Assembly (NCBI GenBank): GCA_903875225.1
Contig: CAIQVJ010000086.1
Span: 1 to 56,499 of the forward strand
DNA length: 56,499 nucleotides
Direction of reading: 5' to 3'
DNA from: an uncultured Pseudomonadota bacterium
GTDB taxonomy: Bacteria; Myxococcota_A; UBA796; SXON01
Shown here: one piece after another, positions 12,385 to 22,474 of the stretch
Position numbering within the stretch: position 1 is the stretch's first letter
Layout: the number at the start of each line of letters is the position of its first letter
Position numbers and translations under genes: made by a program
The notes under the pieces: generated by a model
Told to the model about the DNA's origin: nothing
The model's input: the letters and a program-made list of their open reading frames with translations, nothing else
The model's database searches: none

Positions 12385-13067
12385 GCGCACGGGTAGCGGT
12401 CGTCACCTTCCCCGGGTCGAATTGCGACGCCGACCTGCGTCACGCCGTCGCGTTGTTCGGCATGGACCCGGTCGCCGTCTGGCACAAGGAGACCACGCTG
12501 CCGCGCGTGGACGCGGTGCTCCTCCCCGGTGGCTTCTCGTACGGCGACTACCTCCGCTGCGGGGCGATCGCCCGGTTCTCCCCGGTGATGGCGGATGTCG
12601 TCGCGTTCGCGGGGCGAGGCGGACCGGTCCTCGGCGTGTGCAACGGCTTCCAGATCCTCACCGAGTGCGGGTTGGTGCCGGGCGTTCTGTTGCGAAACGA
12701 GGGGCTCACCTTCCAGTGCCGCGACGTGAACCTGCGCGTCGAGGGTCGCGAGACCCCGTTCACCCGCGATCTCGTCGGACAGACGCTGCGACTGCCGATC
12801 GCGCACGCAGAGGGCAACTGGTTCGCGGATCCCGAGACCGTCGCACGGGTGGAGGGCGAGGGGCAGGTGTGCTTCCGCTACCTCGGCAACCCGAACGGCT
12901 CCCTGCACGACATCGCCGGCGTGAGCAACACCCGGGGCAACGTCGTCGGCCTGATGCCGCACCCCGAGCGCTACGTCGAGGCCTCACTCGGCGGCGTGGA
13001 CGGCAGCGGCGTGTTCCGCTCGCTCGCCGCTTCGGTTGGAAACCCGCCGATCGGAGCCAACGCATGA
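12381..13067 (+). CDS. purQ: phosphoribosylformylglycinamidine synthase subunit PurQ
   Basis: The glutaminase subunit (228 residues) supplies ammonia to PurL in step 4 of purine synthesis. It is a class I glutamine amidotransferase with FPGSNCD at the N-terminus, [12 protein letters not shown], the nucleophile motif GVCNGFQIL, and catalytic His/Glu in MPHPERY. The length is normal. The GTG start overlaps the purS stop by 4 bp, and its own stop overlaps the purL ATG (ATGA). Confidence 0.96.
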   Translation: MSARVAVVTFPGSNCDADLRHAVALFGMDPVAVWHKETTLPRVDAVLLPGGFSYGDYLRCGAIARFSPVMADVVAFAGRGGPVLGVCNGFQILTECGLVPGVLLRNEGLTFQCRDVNLRVEGRETPFTRDLVGQTLRLPIAHAEGNWFADPETVARVEGEGQVCFRYLGNPNGSLHDIAGVSNTRGNVVGLMPHPERYVEASLGGVDGSGVFRSLAASVGNPPIGANA

Positions 13068-15253
13068 CACCCGGAACCCACGACGTGATCACCGACGAGC
13101 TGGTGCAGCAACACGGCCTCTCGCCCGAGGAATACCAGCGCCTGCTCGACGTGCTCGGCCGCGAGCCGACCATCGTCGAGCTCGGCGTGTTCAGCGTGAT
13201 GTGGTCCGAGCACTGCTCCTACAAGTCCAGCCGGATCCACCTGGGCCGCCTGCCGACCACCGGTCCGCGAGTCCTGATCGGGCCTGGAGAGAACGCAGGC
13301 GTGGTCGATCTCGGCGATGGGTACGCCGCGTGCTTCAAGATGGAGTCGCACAACCACCCCTCGTACATCGAGCCCTACCAGGGCGCGGCCACCGGGGTCG
13401 GTGGCATCCTCCGCGACGTGTTCACGATGGGCGCCCGACCGATGGCGCTGATGGACAGCTTGCGGTTCGGGCGGTTGGAGCACCCGAAGACCCGTGGGCT
13501 CGTGCGCGGCGTCGTGGCGGGCATCGCCGGCTATGGCAACTGCATGGGGATCCCCACGGTGGCGGGGGAGACCCGGTTCGACCGGTCCTACGACGGCAAT
13601 TGCCTCGTCAACGCCTTCTGTTGCGGGATCGTGCCCTCCGACCGCATCTTCCTCGGCACCACCGGAGCGCCGGGCAACAAGGTCTTCTACGTGGGCGCGG
13701 GCACGGGCCGCGACGGGATCCACGGCGCGACGATGGCCTCCACCGAGTTCGGGGAGGGCAGCGAGGAGAAGCGGCCCACCGTGCAGGTCGGGGACCCGTT
13801 CCAGGAAAAGCTGCTGCTCGAGGCGTGCCTCGAACTGATGGAGGGCACCGCGATCGTGGGCATCCAGGACATGGGCGCCGCGGGGCTCACCTCGAGCTCC
13901 GTCGAGATGGCGGGTCGCGGGGGACGTGGGCTCCTGCTCCGGCTCGACCAGGTGCCGATGCGCGAGACAGGCATGGTGCCCTACGAACTCCTGCTCTCCG
14001 AGAGCCAGGAGCGCATGCTGATCGTCATCGAGCCCGGCCGCGAACAGGAGGTCCTCGACGTCTTCCGGAAGTGGGACCTGTCGGTCGCCGAGATCGGGGA
14101 GGTCACGGACGACGGGGTCTGGCGGTGCACCTGGCACGGTGAGGAGGTCGCTGCGATCCCCGTCGCGGTGCTCACCGACGCCGCGCCGAAGTACGATCGT
14201 CCGCAGCAGGCGCCGCCCGCGCTGCCGGCGCTGCCAGAGCTGGTCGACCCGGATCCCTTCGGCAGGTTGCTCGTGGTGCTCGCAGATCCCGACATCTCCG
14301 ACAAGCAGTGGATCTGGCGCCAGTACGACCACCAGGTCGGCACGGACACCGTGGTGCGACCGGGTGCAGACGCCGCGCTCGTGCGCATCAAGGGCACGGC
14401 CAAGCACCTCGGGTTCGTGTGTGACAGCAACGGCCGGCACGTGTACCTCGACCCCTTCGTGGGCACGGCGGGCCAGGTGGCGGAGTGCGCCCGGAACCTC
14501 GCCTGCGTGGGTGCCACGCCTGTCGGCCTCTCCGACTGCATGAATTTCGGCAACCCACAGAAGCCCGAGATCATGTGGCAGTTCGCCCGGTCGGTCGACG
14601 GCATGGCCGAGGCCTGTCGGGCGCTGGACGTGCCGGTGATCTCCGGAAACGTGTCGCTCTACAACGAGACGGACGGCGTCGGGATCCTCCCCACCCCGGG
14701 ACTCGCGATGGTCGGCCTGTACGAGGGGCCCACGCCGGGCGTCCGGGCGCGGTTCTCCGAGGGCCTGGAGGTGGCGTTGATCGGGGAGCTCGGCCGGGGT
14801 TGGCTCGCCGGTTCGGTCTACGCGCGGCTCATGGGGTTCGACCGGCACGGCGCCCCGCCCCCGGTGGAGTACACGGCCGAGCGCGCGCTGCATGTGGCGC
14901 TGCGGGCGCTCGTGGCGGGTGGCGTTGTGGAGGTGGCCCACGATCTCTCGGACGGCGGGCTCCTGGTGGCGCTCGCGGAGTGCACGCTCGACGGAGTGGG
15001 CGGACGCTTCGACTTCGCGACCGACGCCGGGACGCTGTACGGTGAAGATCATGGACGCGCACTGATCGCCTACCGGCCCGGCGCTCGTGATCGGGTGTCG
15101 GAGTTGCTGGCCGGCGTGCACAGCGAGGTCATCGGGCAGACAGGCGGGAGCCGGCTCGCGGTCGGGCACCGGACCGTCGATGTCGCTGACGTCGCTCGAG
15201 CCTGGGGCCACAGCTTTCCGGACTGGCTCGCCGGGACGAGCCCGACGCGGTGA
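13064..15253 (+). CDS. purL: phosphoribosylformylglycinamidine synthase subunit PurL
   Basis: The 729-residue synthetase subunit of small PurL type converts FGAR to FGAM with ATP and PurQ-derived ammonia. Typical motifs are [34 protein letters not shown](L)[30 protein letters not shown] and HDLSDGGL near the C-terminus. It is complete. ATG 13064 overlaps the purQ stop, and its TGA overlaps the GTG of the following PurF-like gene. With PurS and PurQ it completes the three-subunit enzyme. Confidence 0.96.
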   Translation: MTPGTHDVITDELVQQHGLSPEEYQRLLDVLGREPTIVELGVFSVMWSEHCSYKSSRIHLGRLPTTGPRVLIGPGENAGVVDLGDGYAACFKMESHNHPSYIEPYQGAATGVGGILRDVFTMGARPMALMDSLRFGRLEHPKTRGLVRGVVAGIAGYGNCMGIPTVAGETRFDRSYDGNCLVNAFCCGIVPSDRIFLGTTGAPGNKVFYVGAGTGRDGIHGATMASTEFGEGSEEKRPTVQVGDPFQEKLLLEACLELMEGTAIVGIQDMGAAGLTSSSVEMAGRGGRGLLLRLDQVPMRETGMVPYELLLSESQERMLIVIEPGREQEVLDVFRKWDLSVAEIGEVTDDGVWRCTWHGEEVAAIPVAVLTDAAPKYDRPQQAPPALPALPELVDPDPFGRLLVVLADPDISDKQWIWRQYDHQVGTDTVVRPGADAALVRIKGTAKHLGFVCDSNGRHVYLDPFVGTAGQVAECARNLACVGATPVGLSDCMNFGNPQKPEIMWQFARSVDGMAEACRALDVPVISGNVSLYNETDGVGILPTPGLAMVGLYEGPTPGVRARFSEGLEVALIGELGRGWLAGSVYARLMGFDRHGAPPPVEYTAERALHVALRALVAGGVVEVAHDLSDGGLLVALAECTLDGVGGRFDFATDAGTLYGEDHGRALIAYRPGARDRVSELLAGVHSEVIGQTGGSRLAVGHRTVDVADVARAWGHSFPDWLAGTSPTR

Positions 15254-16542
15254 GGGGGCTCCGGCCGGCGTGTGCGCTGCTTGGCGTACACGGCGTGCTC
15301 GATGCGGCGCGGACACTCGGAGAGGGGCTCCCATCCGTGGTGGAGCGCGCGGGCGTCGGCCTCGAGGGCGCCTCGCTGGCAGTGCGCTCGGGCGCCGAGG
15401 TCGGGGTCGTCCCGGCCGACCCGCGCCGGACGGGGCCGGACCTGCGCGCTGTCGCAGACACCGCCCTGGTGCGGGCGGGCGGGGAGGGGCCGATCGTGTA
15501 CCACGATCGCACGGGGCCTCTGGCGATTGTCGTGGACGGACGGGCGACGAACGGTGGGGTGCTCCGGAACGCGCTGGTGGCCCGGGGGGCGGTGCTCAGG
15601 GGGGGCGACATCGCCGAGCTGATCGTGCACCTCGCCGCGCAGAGCGAGCAGCGCACCCTGATGAACCGGCTGTTGGACGCGCTCCAGCGCATCGAAGGGG
15701 GGTTCGCGCTCGTCGTGCTCACCTCGACGTTGATGATCGTTGCGCGGGACCCACGCGGGATCCGGCCCCTGTGCATCGGGCGGAGGGGCGGGGGCCGGGT
15801 CGTGGCGTCGGACGCCGGCACGTTGCGCGCCAGCGGGGCGGTGTACGAGCGGGAGATCGACCCGGGCGAGGTGGTCGTGCTGGAGGGGGTGGGGATCGAA
15901 TCGTTGAAGCCGTTCGGGCGGCAACCGGTTCGGCCATGCATCGCCGAGTGGGCGGGCATCGGGAGTGCAGACGCCACGTTGTTCGGCGCTGAGGTCGTCG
16001 CGCTGCGCGAACGGCTGGGTCTCGCCGTCGCGGCGCAGTTCCCGGCTCGCTGTGATGCGGTCGTGCCGATGCCGGGCAGCGAGGCGCTCGCAGCCGGGTT
16101 TGCAGCGGGGAGTCACTGCCGGCTCCTGCCCGCGCTGGTGGCGGGCGCGGGGCAGGTGCGGTGCAGCGGTGCGGTGCACGGCCTGCGGGTCGCGCTCGTG
16201 GTGAACGTGCTCACCCAGGGGGAGCGGACCCGTCGCGCGGTCGGCGCGCTCCGTGGGGCGGGGGCATCCGAGGTGCACGTCCGCCTGGGAGCGATGCCGA
16301 TGGCCACTCCCTGCCTGTACGGAGTGAGCTGCGGGCCGGAGGAGGAACTGCTGGCACACCGGTTCGAGATCGCACGGATGCGCGCGTGGCTCGACGCTGA
16401 CAGTCTGGCGCACCCGGAGCGCGCCGCGGTCCTCGGTGCGCTCGGACGTCTCGCGGGCGAGTGTTGCGATGGCTGTTTCTCGGGGGACTACCCGGTGGTT
16501 CCGCTGGACCCACAGGTGCCGCTTTTCACACAGACCGCGTAG
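15250..16542 (+). CDS. degenerate PurF-like amidophosphoribosyltransferase homolog
   Basis: The 430-residue protein aligns by eye along its whole length with PurF (an N-terminal glutaminase of Ntn type and a C-terminal PRTase). Conserved remnants include Cys8 in [10 protein letters not shown] (a candidate N-terminal nucleophile after propeptide removal), [22 protein letters not shown] and [11 protein letters not shown] at the end. Key motifs are lost. The RGQE-type glutamine-site segment reads ERAGVGLEG; the PRPP motif DDSIVRGTT reads [10 protein letters not shown] (about residues 316-325); the pyrophosphate loop VPDSG reads VPMPGSE. It is about 40 residues shorter than typical PurF. It is coupled to purL by a GTGA overlap. 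It may be a pseudoenzyme, a regulatory subunit or a decaying copy; a competent purF is expected elsewhere in the genome. Confidence 0.8.
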   Translation: MRGLRPACALLGVHGVLDAARTLGEGLPSVVERAGVGLEGASLAVRSGAEVGVVPADPRRTGPDLRAVADTALVRAGGEGPIVYHDRTGPLAIVVDGRATNGGVLRNALVARGAVLRGGDIAELIVHLAAQSEQRTLMNRLLDALQRIEGGFALVVLTSTLMIVARDPRGIRPLCIGRRGGGRVVASDAGTLRASGAVYEREIDPGEVVVLEGVGIESLKPFGRQPVRPCIAEWAGIGSADATLFGAEVVALRERLGLAVAAQFPARCDAVVPMPGSEALAAGFAAGSHCRLLPALVAGAGQVRCSGAVHGLRVALVVNVLTQGERTRRAVGALRGAGASEVHVRLGAMPMATPCLYGVSCGPEEELLAHRFEIARMRAWLDADSLAHPERAAVLGALGRLAGECCDGCFSGDYPVVPLDPQVPLFTQTA

Positions 16543-16572
16543 CAGTGGTAGGATCTCCTGCTGGAGCCATGA

Positions 16573-19488
16573 ATGCCTCGGATCATCGGTATCGACCTCG
16601 GGACGACGAATACGTCCGTGGCCGTCATGGAGGGCGGGCGCCCCCGGGTGATCGAAGACGAGCGAGGCTACAAGGTGCTTCCCTCGGTGATCTCCGCGAA
16701 GGGGGAGGGCAAGTTCGTCGTCGGGCAGGCCGCGCACAACCTGATCCTCACGCGACCCGAGCGCACGGTGTACGCCACCAAGCGCCTGATCGGGCGGCGT
16801 TTCGACAGTCCCGAGGTGCAGGAGGCCATCCGCCGCGTGAACTACAAGGTGCGGCCCGCACCGGACGGTGGGGTGGAGCTCATGGTGGGCGACCAGTGGA
16901 TGTCGCCGACGGAGGTCGCTGCGGTCGTCCTGCAGGTGGCGCGCACAATCGCCGAGAAGACCCTCGGAGAGCGCGTGGAGGAGGCGGTGATCACCGTCCC
17001 GGCCTACTTCAACCACGCCCAGCGCAAGGCCACGATCGAGGCCGCCGAGATGGCGGGGCTGCGGTGCGACCGCCTGCTGCACGAGCCCACCGCCGCGGCG
17101 CTCGCCTTCGGGCACCGAAAGAACGTCGAGCGCACCATCCTCATCTTCGATCTTGGCGGTGGCACGTTCGACGTTAGCGTGCTCCGGCTCTCGTCGGGGA
17201 TCTACGAGACCCTGTCCACGCTCGGCGACAGCTACCTCGGGGGCGAGGACCTCGACTCCCGCATCGTCGACCACCTGCTCGCCACGTTCAAGGACCGCTC
17301 GGGCGTGGACCTCACGAACGACAAGAACGCGGTCCAGCGGGTGCGGGACGCTTCGGAGCGGGCGAAGTGCGAGCTCTCGTTCTCCGACCGCACCAACATC
17401 GTCATCCCCCACGTCACGCCCCAGCACAGCATCGAGCTTGTGCTCACGCGGACGAAGCTGGAGGAGATCACCGCGGATCTCGTGGTGCGCTGTGTGGAGA
17501 TCGCCCGGCGCGCCGTGCAGGAGGGCGGGCTCAAGCTCTCCGAGGTCGACGAGGTGATCCTCGTCGGTGGCCAGACGCGTATGCCCCGCATCCGCGAGGC
17601 GGTCAGCGCGCTGCTCGGGAAGGAGCCGTCCCGCACGGTCCACCCCGAGGAGGCCGTCGCAGTCGGTGCAGCAGTGCATGCCGCGAACCTCGCGGACGCC
17701 GACCAGAGCCGGACCGTCCTCCTCGACGTCACGCCGTTCGATCTGGGCATCGACAGCGCGGGCGGCCTCTTCGTCCCCGTCATCCATCGCAACAGCCGCG
17801 TTCCCGCCACGGAGACGCGCACGTTCGCCACGGCCAACGACAACCAGGAGTCCGTTCGAGTCACCGTGCGCCAGGGCGAGAGCCGGAATTGCGCGGAGAA
17901 CGAGTTCCTCGGAGAGTTCGTGCTCACCGGTCTCTCGCCCGCGCCGCGGATGCAGACGAAGGTGGACGTGACCTTCCGCATCGACGGCAACGGCATGCTG
18001 CACGTGTCGGCGGTGGAGAAGGGCTCGGGGGAGCGGAAGAACATCACGATCCGCAACTATGCGGAGCACGCCGCCGCACCGCACATCCCGACAGCGGAGG
18101 AGGCGAAGCTCGCCGATGCTGCCCGGGTGAAGAAGGCCGTCGCCGACAGCGCCGCCACCGGCAAGAAGGCCGGGCTGCTGGACGGTCTGTTCAGCACGCT
18201 CCGTCGCAAGCCCCGGGAGGCGGCGCCGACGGTCGCAGCGACCCCCGCAGCCGCTGCCTCGCCGGGTTCGGTTCCCCCTCCCGAGGAGGTGTCCAGCGCT
18301 CCGCCCGAACACTCCGTGCCTCCTCTCCTGGATGCGCCAGGGCCGTCTGTAGAGGGACCCACGGGGTACCCGGTCCCCTCCATCCGGGTGCCGGACGCCG
18401 GCATCATCCTGCCCGAGATCGACCCGACGCAGCTTGCCGCGGCCGACGAGATGTTCGCCCTCGAGGGCGACGACGCAGTGCCGTTCGAGGGCATGCCGCT
18501 CGACTACGATGAGAACGAGCCAGCGGTGATCGGCATGGCGGGTGCTGGAAGTCGGCCAGCACCGGCTCGCGACCCGTTCCAGCATTTCGAGCCCGCTCCC
18601 CCCGCCGCATCGCCGGTCGACTCCGAGGCGCCCTCGGAGCGCATCGTTCCGCGGATGACAGCCAACCCGTTCGACGACGTTCGCGGGTCGGTCGCCGCAG
18701 CGGGTTGGGGCGCTTCGGAGCCCGCAGCCAACGACTCCGAGGGCGGCTTCGACTTCCGCGCACCCAACGCCGAGCCCGCGACCCAGGGCGAGAGCACGGA
18801 CAGCGCGACCATAAACGAGGACGACACCAACCCCGGGAGCGCCGGCTTCTGCCTGCCCGAGGACGACGGGCAGACCGTGGTGGAGACGCCCGTGGGGGTG
18901 CGCTCTCCGCCGGATCCCGCGGCCGAGGATCCGAACGATTTCATGCGGCGCACGTTCGGTGACGATGCGGCCGGAGGCTTTCCGATGGACGCCCTGTCGT
19001 CCGAGGGTGCCCGCTCTGTGGCCGCCAGCGCCGCAGAGAGCGCGCGGACGCCCAACGAGGACGACACAGCGGTGATGCGCCGCGGATGGGCCTGGGCGGA
19101 GGCGGATGCCGCCGCCCCCAAGCCCGCTCGGCCCGTGGATCTCGGCCCGGATCCCTTCACGCGCGCGCCTCCGCCACCCGAGGCTCCCGCGGGTCGGAAG
19201 CCCGCACGGGTGCGTCTGCGGTACCCCGACCTCTCGCGGCTCGGTGAGGAGTACCGGGAGAACATCCGGAAGGGTGGAACCTTCATCAAGACCCCGAAGC
19301 CCCTCCAGGTGGGCCGCGAGTGCATCTGCGAGGTCTCGGCCCCCGGCCTCGAGGAGCCGCTTCTCTTCCCCTCCGTCGTGACCTTCGTGGCCACGAGCGG
19401 CCCCGGGCAGGAGGCTGGCATGGGGATCGAGTATCGGTTGAGCGACGGCGAGCGCCGTGCCATCGAGCGCCTCATCGACAGGCTGTGA
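16573..19488 (+). CDS. Hsp70/DnaK-like chaperone fused to a C-terminal PilZ-like domain
   Basis: The 971-residue protein has an intact actin-fold ATPase (IGIDLGTTNTSV near residue 5, DLGGGTFDVSV, VGGQTRMP) and a beta-type substrate-binding domain ending at ITIRNYAEH (about residue 497). The alpha-helical lid is nearly absent. It is replaced by an acidic/Pro/Ala-rich linker of about 340 residues (535-875) and then a domain of about 95 residues (EEYRENIRKGGTFIKTPK, VGRECICEV, GMGIEY) matching the PilZ-like paralogous family of myxobacteria. Canonical c-di-GMP residues (RxxxR, DxSxxG) are not evident. It starts at ATG 16573 with GGAG 6 nt upstream; a TAGGAT box at 16549 could be its promoter. 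It heads a coupled set with a methyltransferase and a histidine kinase. Confidence 0.9.
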   Translation: MPRIIGIDLGTTNTSVAVMEGGRPRVIEDERGYKVLPSVISAKGEGKFVVGQAAHNLILTRPERTVYATKRLIGRRFDSPEVQEAIRRVNYKVRPAPDGGVELMVGDQWMSPTEVAAVVLQVARTIAEKTLGERVEEAVITVPAYFNHAQRKATIEAAEMAGLRCDRLLHEPTAAALAFGHRKNVERTILIFDLGGGTFDVSVLRLSSGIYETLSTLGDSYLGGEDLDSRIVDHLLATFKDRSGVDLTNDKNAVQRVRDASERAKCELSFSDRTNIVIPHVTPQHSIELVLTRTKLEEITADLVVRCVEIARRAVQEGGLKLSEVDEVILVGGQTRMPRIREAVSALLGKEPSRTVHPEEAVAVGAAVHAANLADADQSRTVLLDVTPFDLGIDSAGGLFVPVIHRNSRVPATETRTFATANDNQESVRVTVRQGESRNCAENEFLGEFVLTGLSPAPRMQTKVDVTFRIDGNGMLHVSAVEKGSGERKNITIRNYAEHAAAPHIPTAEEAKLADAARVKKAVADSAATGKKAGLLDGLFSTLRRKPREAAPTVAATPAAAASPGSVPPPEEVSSAPPEHSVPPLLDAPGPSVEGPTGYPVPSIRVPDAGIILPEIDPTQLAAADEMFALEGDDAVPFEGMPLDYDENEPAVIGMAGAGSRPAPARDPFQHFEPAPPAASPVDSEAPSERIVPRMTANPFDDVRGSVAAAGWGASEPAANDSEGGFDFRAPNAEPATQGESTDSATINEDDTNPGSAGFCLPEDDGQTVVETPVGVRSPPDPAAEDPNDFMRRTFGDDAAGGFPMDALSSEGARSVAASAAESARTPNEDDTAVMRRGWAWAEADAAAPKPARPVDLGPDPFTRAPPPPEAPAGRKPARVRLRYPDLSRLGEEYRENIRKGGTFIKTPKPLQVGRECICEVSAPGLEEPLLFPSVVTFVATSGPGQEAGMGIEYRLSDGERRAIERLIDRL

Positions 19489-19492
19489 GCGG

Positions 19493-20272
19493 GTGATCGC
19501 GGGCGTCGACGAGCCGGTGACGGTCGACCGGCTCGCCGGCAGTTGGCAGATCCACCAGCTCGCCGCGGGACACCGGTTCTCGGCGGATGACATGCTCGTG
19601 GCCTGGATGGCTGCGAGGGTCGCCCCAAACGCTGATCGTCTGCTCGACCTCGGCGCAGGGATCGGCAGCGTGGGGTTCATGACGTTGTGGGCGCTCCAGG
19701 ACCGGCTTCCGCGAGCGCGTACGCTCACCATGCTCGAGGCGCAGGAGGTGAGCCACAGCCTCGCCCTGGCGACGGCGCGCCTGAACGGCGTGGACGGCGT
19801 CGTGACCGGGTATGTGGGCGACCTCCGCGAGCCGCCCGCCGCGTTGGTGGGCCCCTACGACCTGATCACAGGATCGCCGCCGTACTTTCCGCTCGGCACG
19901 GGCAAGGTCTCTCCGCACCCCCAGAAGGCTGCCTGTCGGATGGAGCTGCGCGGCACGATCGCCGACTACGCGCTCGCCGCAGCCGGGCTGATCGGTGAGG
20001 GCTGGTTCGTCGCCTGCTTCCCGGCCCGTGACCCTCGCGGCGAGGCCGCTTTCGCGCCCGCCGGGCTCTCGATCCACGCCTCCTGCGACGTGGTGTTCCG
20101 CGCCGGGATGGACCCGATGATCCGGCTCTATGCAGCGCGGCGTGCCCCGGGGCCTCGGGAGACATGGCCCGCGCTGACGATCCGCGACGGCGCTGGCGCA
20201 TGGACCCGTGACTACCTGCGCCTGCGCGCCGAGATGGGTAGCCCGATGGGCCCGCCGGAGACCGCGCCGTGA
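19493..20272 (+). CDS. TrmN6/RlmF-like N6-adenine methyltransferase
   Basis: The 259-residue SAM-dependent methyltransferase resembles tRNA1(Val) adenine-37 N6-methyltransferase (YfiC/TrmN6). The N-terminal QIHQLAAGHRFSADDMLVAW is the family's characteristic lead-in, motif I is LLDLGAGIGSVG, and the catalytic motif IV is GSPPYF, with Ser in place of the usual Asn of NPPY. That change is tolerated in some N6-methyltransferases but may alter activity. It starts at GTG 19493, 4 bp after the Hsp70 stop; its TGA overlaps the start of the following kinase. Confidence 0.78.
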   Translation: MIAGVDEPVTVDRLAGSWQIHQLAAGHRFSADDMLVAWMAARVAPNADRLLDLGAGIGSVGFMTLWALQDRLPRARTLTMLEAQEVSHSLALATARLNGVDGVVTGYVGDLREPPAALVGPYDLITGSPPYFPLGTGKVSPHPQKAACRMELRGTIADYALAAAGLIGEGWFVACFPARDPRGEAAFAPAGLSIHASCDVVFRAGMDPMIRLYAARRAPGPRETWPALTIRDGAGAWTRDYLRLRAEMGSPMGPPETAP

Positions 20273-21621
20273 TGCGCTCGCTCCGCGCCCGGGTGCTGTT
20301 CGCGCTGCTCGTGGTGGTCGGGAGCTTCGGGGTGGCCCTGGGGCTCAACGCGCTGGAGTTGGCGCGGATCGGTCGCTCGCTGGACCTCGTGAACGACGTG
20401 TACCTGCCGCTCGCCGGGACGAGCTCCCGCATGGGTGCCGCGGTGGAGCGCGGCGACCTTGCCCCGCTGCTCGCCGACGCCAGGGAGATCCTGGCGGGCG
20501 CGCGGACCGAGGAACCCGAGGAGCGCGCAGCGTTGAACGCCGCCCAACGCCAGGTCGCCGAGGTCGAGACCGCATGGTCGGAGCGCGCGGCGGTGGGGTC
20601 CGGGCCCGTCCACGAGGAGATCCTGCAGCTCGGAACGCTGGCGGACAGCCGCATCACCGCGGTCTCGGACAAGACCTCGCGCGCGCAGTCTGCGGCGGTG
20701 CGCACCGCGATCGGCAGCGGGGGCGTGGCAGCGGCGGTGGCGGCGCTCGTCCTGGTTGCTGCGCGGCGTGCGCTGCGCCCCGTGGAAAGGATGACCGCTG
20801 CCGTGCGCCAGATGGCCGAAGGGCAGCTTGCGCCGGAGCTCGACCTCATCGGCGACGACGAGATCGCCACCCTGGGGCGCGCGGTGAGCACGATGGCGCG
20901 CGCGGTTGCGGAGCGCGACGCCGAGCGCGACCGTCGGATGCGGTCCGAGCGGCTGGCGATGGTGGGCCAGATGCTGGCCCAGGTGACCCACGAGGTGCGA
21001 AACCCGCTGAACGCGCTCTCGCTGAACGCGGAGCTGCTGCTCGAGGACGTGCGCGGGGCCGAGTTTCCGGCGCGGGAGAGCGCCACCACCCTGGCAAAGG
21101 GCCTGATGGGCGAGATCCGGCGGCTCGAGGCCGTCACGGAGCGGTACCTCGATCTGGCCCGTCGTCCCGCGGTCGCCGTGGCCCCGGAGGATCCAGCGGC
21201 GCTGGTGCGATCCGTCGTGGGGGTGGAAGAGGAGGTGTTGCGACGCGCAGGTGTAGACGTGAGCGTGGTGATCGAGGGCGCTGTCGGGACCGTGGAGATG
21301 GATGGAGGGGTGGTGCGGCGGGCGCTGCTCAACCTCCTGCAGAACGCGGCCCAATCCGGTGCGAAGCGCGTGGTGGTGCGCGTGGCCCGGGCGGGGACCG
21401 GCGTGCTGCTCTCGGTGGAGGACGACGGCCCCGGCGTACCGTCCGCGGCGCAGCCGCTGCTGTTCGAGCCGTTCTACACCACGCGGGTGGACGGCACGGG
21501 GCTCGGGCTCGCCATTGCTCGACAGTCCATCGAGGACGCCGGGGGCACCTTGACGTTCCGGGCCGGCGTCCGTGGATCCGTGTTCGAGATCCGGACTAGT
21601 CCTCGACCACCCGCACCGTGA
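20269..21621 (+). CDS. membrane sensor histidine kinase
   Basis: The 450-residue protein has two membrane segments (about 8-28 and 145-165) enclosing a short helical periplasmic region, a HAMP domain, a HisKA domain with intact phospho-acceptor His241 (VTHEVRNPLNAL), and a complete ATPase domain (N box NLLQNAAQSG, G1 DDGPGV, F box FEPFYTT, G2 GTGLGLAI). It is a NtrB/ZraS-like single kinase without receiver domain. It starts at GTG 20269 (GTGATG, overlapping the upstream stop) or the ATG 3 nt later. No response regulator is nearby. Its last 26 bp overlap the convergent phosphatase gene. Confidence 0.93.
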   Translation: MMRSLRARVLFALLVVVGSFGVALGLNALELARIGRSLDLVNDVYLPLAGTSSRMGAAVERGDLAPLLADAREILAGARTEEPEERAALNAAQRQVAEVETAWSERAAVGSGPVHEEILQLGTLADSRITAVSDKTSRAQSAAVRTAIGSGGVAAAVAALVLVAARRALRPVERMTAAVRQMAEGQLAPELDLIGDDEIATLGRAVSTMARAVAERDAERDRRMRSERLAMVGQMLAQVTHEVRNPLNALSLNAELLLEDVRGAEFPARESATTLAKGLMGEIRRLEAVTERYLDLARRPAVAVAPEDPAALVRSVVGVEEEVLRRAGVDVSVVIEGAVGTVEMDGGVVRRALLNLLQNAAQSGAKRVVVRVARAGTGVLLSVEDDGPGVPSAAQPLLFEPFYTTRVDGTGLGLAIARQSIEDAGGTLTFRAGVRGSVFEIRTSPRPPAP

Positions 21622-22357
21622 TCACGGTGATGTTGTCTTCCCCGCCGCCGCGGAGCGCTGCAGTGACGAGGGACTCGGCGAGGTCGTTCGGATGCGCCGT
21701 CGAGCAGATCCGGGCGATCTCCGGGTCGTCGAGCGGGTCCGTCAGTCCGTCGCTGCACAGCACGAAGAGGTCCCCTGGCTGGATTGGGCGCGTTGCGGTG
21801 TCGGGCTCGACGGGGCCGTGGTAGCCCACGGACTGCGTGAGGTAGTTGCGGTGTGGCACCTGTCGTGCCATCTCCGGCGTGAGGCGTCCGGCGTCGATCT
21901 CCTGCTGCACCACGGTGTGATCGCGCGTGAGCCGCTGGATCAGGCCGTCCCGGACCAGGTAGATCCGGGAGTCCCCCACGTGCGCGATGTGCGCGGCGTC
22001 GGCCTCGATGAGCAGCACGCACAACGTCGTGCCCATGCCCGAGTACGCCGGGTGCATCTGGGCTTCGCGTCGGATCTTCGCGCTCGCCTGGTTCATCGCG
22101 TAGCGCAGCCGCTCCCGCAGCACGTCGGCGGGGTCCCCCACGTCGCGATCCAGGCGGGTCTCCTCCGGGTCGAGCGACCCCTGGAGCAGCTCCCGCACGG
22201 TGTCCACCGCGATCCGGGAGGCCACCTCGCCCGCGGCGTGCCCGCCCATGCCGTCTGCGACGACGAACAGGCCGCCATCCTCCTCGACAAAAAAGCTGTC
22301 CTCGTTGTTCTCGCGCACCGGCCCGGGGTCGGTCCATGCGAACGCTTCGAGTTTCAT
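21596..22357 (-). CDS. PP2C-type Ser/Thr protein phosphatase
   Basis: The 253-residue cytoplasmic phosphatase of the PPM family (PrpC/Stp type) is metal dependent. Diagnostic motifs are [49 protein letters not shown] and [10 protein letters not shown], giving all metal-binding Asp residues. It starts at ATG 22357 with GGAG 6 nt upstream. It diverges from the giant Ser/Thr kinase gene across 117 bp, a classic kinase/phosphatase pairing, and likely reverses that kinase's phosphorylation. Confidence 0.95.
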   Translation of the reverse strand: MKLEAFAWTDPGPVRENNEDSFFVEEDGGLFVVADGMGGHAAGEVASRIAVDTVRELLQGSLDPEETRLDRDVGDPADVLRERLRYAMNQASAKIRREAQMHPAYSGMGTTLCVLLIEADAAHIAHVGDSRIYLVRDGLIQRLTRDHTVVQQEIDAGRLTPEMARQVPHRNYLTQSVGYHGPVEPDTATRPIQPGDLFVLCSDGLTDPLDDPEIARICSTAHPNDLAESLVTAALRGGGEDNITVITVRVVED

Positions 22358-22474
22358 CAAGACTCCGAGGGGCTGGCCGGGGGGCGGTAGGCCGGGGTTT
22401 CCCGGCGGAGGAGATCGGTCGTGCGGCAACACGAGCAACGCGAGTATAGATCGTAACGGAATGGCAACCGCTCG
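22358..22474. promoter_or_regulatory. divergent promoter region for phosphatase and kinase
   Basis: This 117-bp gap separates the PP2C gene (left) from the Ser/Thr kinase gene (right). A TATAGAT sequence at about 22445-22451 could be the -10 of the kinase, leaving a leader of about 17 nt. No convincing -35 is visible. Confidence 0.4.

Noticed and set aside
15070..19731. 1553-residue minus-strand frame over purF-like and Hsp70 genes
   Set aside because: It is opposite two genes with unmistakable family motifs; no start signal and no recognisable domain.
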